Shown here: positions 61,395 through 64,000 of the stretch, in pieces
Position numbering within the stretch: the stretch's first letter is position 1
Layout: each line of letters begins with the position of its first letter
Source of the DNA: Alphaproteobacteria bacterium
Lineage (GTDB): Bacteria; Pseudomonadota; Alphaproteobacteria; Rhodobacterales; Rhodobacteraceae
Direction of reading: 5' to 3'
Assembly (NCBI GenBank): GCA_030424865.1
Contig: JAUHVR010000011.1
Span: 62,001-126,000, forward strand
Length of the DNA stretch: 64,000 bases
The notes under the pieces: model-generated
Seen by the model: only the letters and a program-made list of their open reading frames with translations
Told to the model about the DNA's origin: nothing
The model's database searches: none
Program-made: the position numbers and the translations under genes

Positions 61395-61492
61395 TTGGCG
61401 CGCCCGGCCCAAAGGCTGGCACGGACTGCACAGACCGCGGGGCGGCCCTGTCGCTATCCCCTTGGGCATTCACTGGCTCAAGGGAGATATCA

Positions 61493-62320
61493 ATGACCAA
61501 CCAAACCATCCTCGTAACAGGTGCCACGGGCAAGACTGGGTCACGTGTCATGACACGGCTGCGCGCCGCTGGGCACGACCCGAGACCGGGCGCGCGCAGC
61601 ACCGCGATACCCTTTGATTGGGACAACGCCGACACATGGGTCGCGGCTTTGACCGGCGTTCGCACCGTTTTTGTCACCTATCAGCCCGACTTCGCCTTTC
61701 CCGGCGCACTCGACAATCTGACCGCCTTTGTGCGGACCGCCGCCACGGCGGGTGTGCAAAAGCTGGTCCTGTTGACCGGTCGCGGTGAACCCGCCGCACG
61801 GAAAGGCGAAGAGATCGTCGCAGCAAGCGGGCTGGCCTTCACAATCGTGCGCTCGGCCTGGTTCGCGCAGAATTTCTCGGAGGGATCAATGCGGGATCCG
61901 GTTCTGCAAGGCGTGCTGCCCATGCCCGGTGGGGACATCGCCGAACCCATCATCGACATCGACGATCTGGCGGATGTCGTGGTCGCCGCGCTGACGGACG
62001 ACCGCCACAACGGCCAGACCTACGAGGCCACAGGCCCCCGCCTGCTGACCTTTCTCGAGGTCGCCGACATCCTGTCTGGCGCAATCGGGCGTCGGGTGGA
62101 TTACCTGCCGATCACTTTTGACGAATTTCACGCCGAACTGATGGCCACCAGCGGCCACCTGTTTGCCGACATCGTTACGGCCATTGCGCGGGAAACCTTT
62201 GACGGACGCAACGCGCAATTGGGGGACGGCGTGATGCGTGCCCTGGGCCGCGCCCCGCGTGACTTTACCGAATTTGCCAAAGACGCCGCCTGGTCCGGCA
62301 AATGGGCCTCTGCGGCCTGA
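61493..62320 (+). CDS. NmrA-like NAD(P)-binding protein
   Basis: A 275-residue atypical SDR. 'TILVTGATGKTGSRVMTRLR' is the NAD(P) loop, 'KLVLLTGRGEPAARKGEEIV' and 'FTIVRSAWFAQNFSEG' follow the NmrA/QorB pattern, with an active-site Tyr-Lys pair not evident. Members are quinone reductases or redox sensors. Start ATG 61493 with GGGAG upstream. It follows the AraC gene and precedes the DUF4345 gene. Confidence 0.85.
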   Translation: MTNQTILVTGATGKTGSRVMTRLRAAGHDPRPGARSTAIPFDWDNADTWVAALTGVRTVFVTYQPDFAFPGALDNLTAFVRTAATAGVQKLVLLTGRGEPAARKGEEIVAASGLAFTIVRSAWFAQNFSEGSMRDPVLQGVLPMPGGDIAEPIIDIDDLADVVVAALTDDRHNGQTYEATGPRLLTFLEVADILSGAIGRRVDYLPITFDEFHAELMATSGHLFADIVTAIARETFDGRNAQLGDGVMRALGRAPRDFTEFAKDAAWSGKWASAA

Positions 62321-62351
62321 TCACCCCAAGACACACCGAAAGGAAACTCTC

Positions 62352-62777
62352 ATGACACTTACACGCTTTCAGAAAATCGCGCTTGCCATCGCAGGTTTTA
62401 CCGCCACCCTGATCGGCGCATTCATCACCTTTGCCCCCCAGGCCTTCTATCACGGCTACGGGATCGAGATCGCCTCGGACCCGAACATGCTGAGCGAGTT
62501 GCGGGCCCCCGGCGCAGGTCTTTTTGCGCTTGGCATGCTCATGCTGTCCGGTCTGACTCGCGCGTCGATGCTTCCGATTGCTCTGGCTGCGGGCCTGACG
62601 GTTTACCTTGGCTTCCCGGCCGGTCGCATAGTCAGCCTGATCGTTGACGGCGTGCCCTCGGCCTCGGTCATTGGTGCCCTTGGCATCGAGGTGGTCATCG
62701 CTGCACTGCTGATCGCAGCCTTTGGCCTGCGCCCAAGCCGGATCACCCCGGACCCCGTCGCCCGGTCCCTTGGCTAA
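62352..62777 (+). CDS. DUF4345-type integral membrane protein
   Basis: A 141-residue protein with four predicted membrane helices (residues about 9-30, 50-70, 75-96, 107-128). 'FAPQAFYHGYGIEIASDPNM' and 'ELRAPGAGLFALGMLMLSGL' match the DUF4345 family. No function known. It lies 31 bases after the NmrA-like gene, likely the same transcript under the AraC regulator. Confidence 0.82.
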   Translation: MTLTRFQKIALAIAGFTATLIGAFITFAPQAFYHGYGIEIASDPNMLSELRAPGAGLFALGMLMLSGLTRASMLPIALAAGLTVYLGFPAGRIVSLIVDGVPSASVIGALGIEVVIAALLIAAFGLRPSRITPDPVARSLG

Positions 62778-62833
62778 CGTGCGCGTTGGCGCATCAAGAC
62801 GACATACTCTGACGGTTCGATCCGTCGTGACCA

Positions 62834-62869
62834 GTCAAGACCACGGCGCCAGCGCCGTGGTCATTTGAC
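62834..62869 (+). terminator. hairpin after the DUF4345 gene
   Basis: GACCACGGCG (62839-62848) and CGCCGTGGTC (62853-62862) form a perfect 10-base stem with a 4-base loop, and GTCAA (62834-62838) with TTGAC just downstream lengthens it after a 2-base bulge. The tail is ATTTGACC. Probably the end of the AraC-linked transcript; the T-tail is short. Confidence 0.6.
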
Positions 62870-62911
62870 CTTACCTAATAACCCATTCGCGGGCCTGGCC
62901 AGTCCCGGTCA

Positions 62912-63355
62912 TCACGGGACCGGGTGCCAAACATAATGATTGTCGAGCGCGTCGGCCTCCTGAAGGACAAAACCGCAGCTCTGATAAAAGCGGTTGGCCG
63001 GACTGTCCCGAAGGGCGGTCAGCCGCACGGGCAGACCCAGATCACGCGCCTCTGACTGCACCGACTGCACAATATCGCGCCCGATCCCCGCCCCTTGATG
63101 CTGTGGCCGGACATAGAGATGATCCAGATACAGATGATCCGCGCGCAGGCGCAGAACATAAAACCCGATCAGCTGGCCATCAACGCGCAGAACCTTGGTG
63201 TCCTTCGGATCAAAACGCGTCAGAAACCGTTGCCGCGCCCTGTCCGGGTCAAACCGCCCCACAGCCTGCAGGCTTGGGCGCATCGCCTCGACACGGATCT
63301 CGGCCAGCGTGTTTGGATCCACGCCCAGCGCGTCGGAAATCGTGAGTCCGTTCAT
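62912..63355 (-). CDS. GNAT family N-acetyltransferase
   Basis: A 147-residue acetyltransferase. 'DHLYVRPQHQGAGIGRDIVQ' is the acetyl-CoA loop (QGAGIG) and 'NRFYQSCGFVLQEADALDNH' the C-terminal part. I use ATG 63355 ('MNGLTISDALGVD'); a GTG at 63415 is the alternative and has a weaker ribosome site. The target amine is unknown. Confidence 0.85.
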   Translation of the reverse strand: MNGLTISDALGVDPNTLAEIRVEAMRPSLQAVGRFDPDRARQRFLTRFDPKDTKVLRVDGQLIGFYVLRLRADHLYLDHLYVRPQHQGAGIGRDIVQSVQSEARDLGLPVRLTALRDSPANRFYQSCGFVLQEADALDNHYVWHPVP

Positions 63356-63433
63356 GTCGGGCGGATACCCCTTGGAGACCGGAGTTGCAGAACGGGTCAG
63401 GTTTGCTTGCGGCACCTGCCAAGGAGCATGACG

Positions 63434-63835
63434 TCACCCGCCAACCAGACGATCGGCCCGCTTGCGCACAAGCACTGTCCGCAGGTCGTGCATCGCCAGC
63501 AACAAAGCGTCCGTCACCTCGTCCAGTTGCGCGTCGGTGGCCCGCGACTGAACCCATTGGGCCGTCAGGTTCAGGTGATCCAGCGCGCGGTGGATGTCGT
63601 CCATCTCGCGCTGTGCCAGCACCTCCGCCCGGCGTTTCATCCAGCGACGGATCTCTTTCAGGTCGTCCTCGGACAACACCCGATCGCCCTGTGGTTTGAC
63701 CTCGCCGTTCTTGACGTTGAGCACGGCAATCGGATCCATCTCGATCCGGCGCTGGCGGTTGGCCGTATCGACGCGAAAGACCTGTGCACCGTTGTCGCGG
63801 ACACGAAAGAAATACTCGGGCAAACCGTCGGCCAT
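63434..63835 (-). CDS. conserved hypothetical protein
   Basis: A 133-residue protein of the Rhodobacteraceae. The N-terminus 'YFFRVRDNGAQVFRVDTANR' resembles a small DUF often found beside aspartate aminotransferase in this family, then a long helical region ('EDDLKEIRRWMKRRAEVLAQ', 'MDDIHRALDHLNLTAQWVQS'), possibly coiled. No known domain recognised. It lies 10 bases past the aminotransferase gene stop and is probably its operon partner. Confidence 0.75.
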   Translation of the reverse strand: MADGLPEYFFRVRDNGAQVFRVDTANRQRRIEMDPIAVLNVKNGEVKPQGDRVLSEDDLKEIRRWMKRRAEVLAQREMDDIHRALDHLNLTAQWVQSRATDAQLDEVTDALLLAMHDLRTVLVRKRADRLVGG

Positions 63836-63845
63836 GGGGCTCTCC

Positions 63846-64000
<155 letters not shown>

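Noticed and set aside
62902-62920. GTCCCG/CGGGAC stem at the end of the GNAT gene as a terminator
   Set aside because: It includes the stop codon region and has no T-run on the minus strand.

Overview
The window reads as chromosomal DNA of a marine alphaproteobacterium of the family Rhodobacteraceae, probably the Roseobacter group. The support is a high-GC coding style, the SAM/SAH-type leader in front of metK (a riboswitch class known from Rhodobacterales), the irr/fabA-fabB-fabI arrangement, an Lrp-type putR beside a long putA, the phoH-ybeY-corC-lnt order, and dense operons with 1-8 base overlaps. No transposase, integrase, phage gene or CRISPR array was seen.

Left part, 1-32 kb, is accessory catabolism. 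At 0.1-3.4 kb a VOC dioxygenase-like gene and a fumarylacetoacetase-family gene face a GntR regulator and an FMN reductase. At 3.5-6.6 kb lie a class V aminotransferase, a periplasmic cupin and a LuxR-type regulator with an N-terminal SnoaL-like domain. At 7.0-14.7 kb one minus-strand operon encodes the homoprotocatechuate (3,4-dihydroxyphenylacetate) meta-cleavage route: isomerase, HpaE, two unrelated ring-cleavage dioxygenases, succinate-semialdehyde dehydrogenase, HpaG, HpaH and HpaI. It is divergent from hpaR, with two identical 12-base palindromic operators between them. No HpaBC hydroxylase is present. At 15.4-22.7 kb follows an operon with IclR, aldehyde dehydrogenase, HAD hydrolase, class III aminotransferase, metallo-beta-lactamase-fold protein, FAD monooxygenase and DUF2783. 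At 22.8-31.1 kb a tripartite tricarboxylate-type transporter with duplicated binding proteins is followed by a PHYKPL/ETNPPL-like phospho-lyase, an APH-fold small-molecule kinase, a Tm-1-like (UPF0261) protein and an SDR. The kinase/phospho-lyase pair suggests that an amino alcohol is phosphorylated and split into an aldehyde, ammonia and phosphate. If its beta-substituent were aromatic, the aldehyde could feed the aldehyde dehydrogenase and the homoprotocatechuate operon, but this link is only an inference.

At 31.2-33.6 kb a PanB-like gene with altered metal ligands, a methyltransferase and a MerR regulator lie between the rpsA 3' end with its terminator and a diverged second copy of that same rpsA tail plus terminator. 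These direct repeats look like the scar of an insertion at the rpsA 3' end and may mark the border of the accessory region.

Right part, 33.6-64 kb, is mostly core genome: rpsA, cmk, aroA, trmB, metK, lnt, corC, ybeY, phoH, miaB, fabI-fabB-fabA, irr, a tRNA-Leu(UAA), putR/putA, a rhomboid protease, an inositol-monophosphatase-family gene and the 3' end of an aspartate aminotransferase. Small secreted, GNAT and regulatory genes lie between them.
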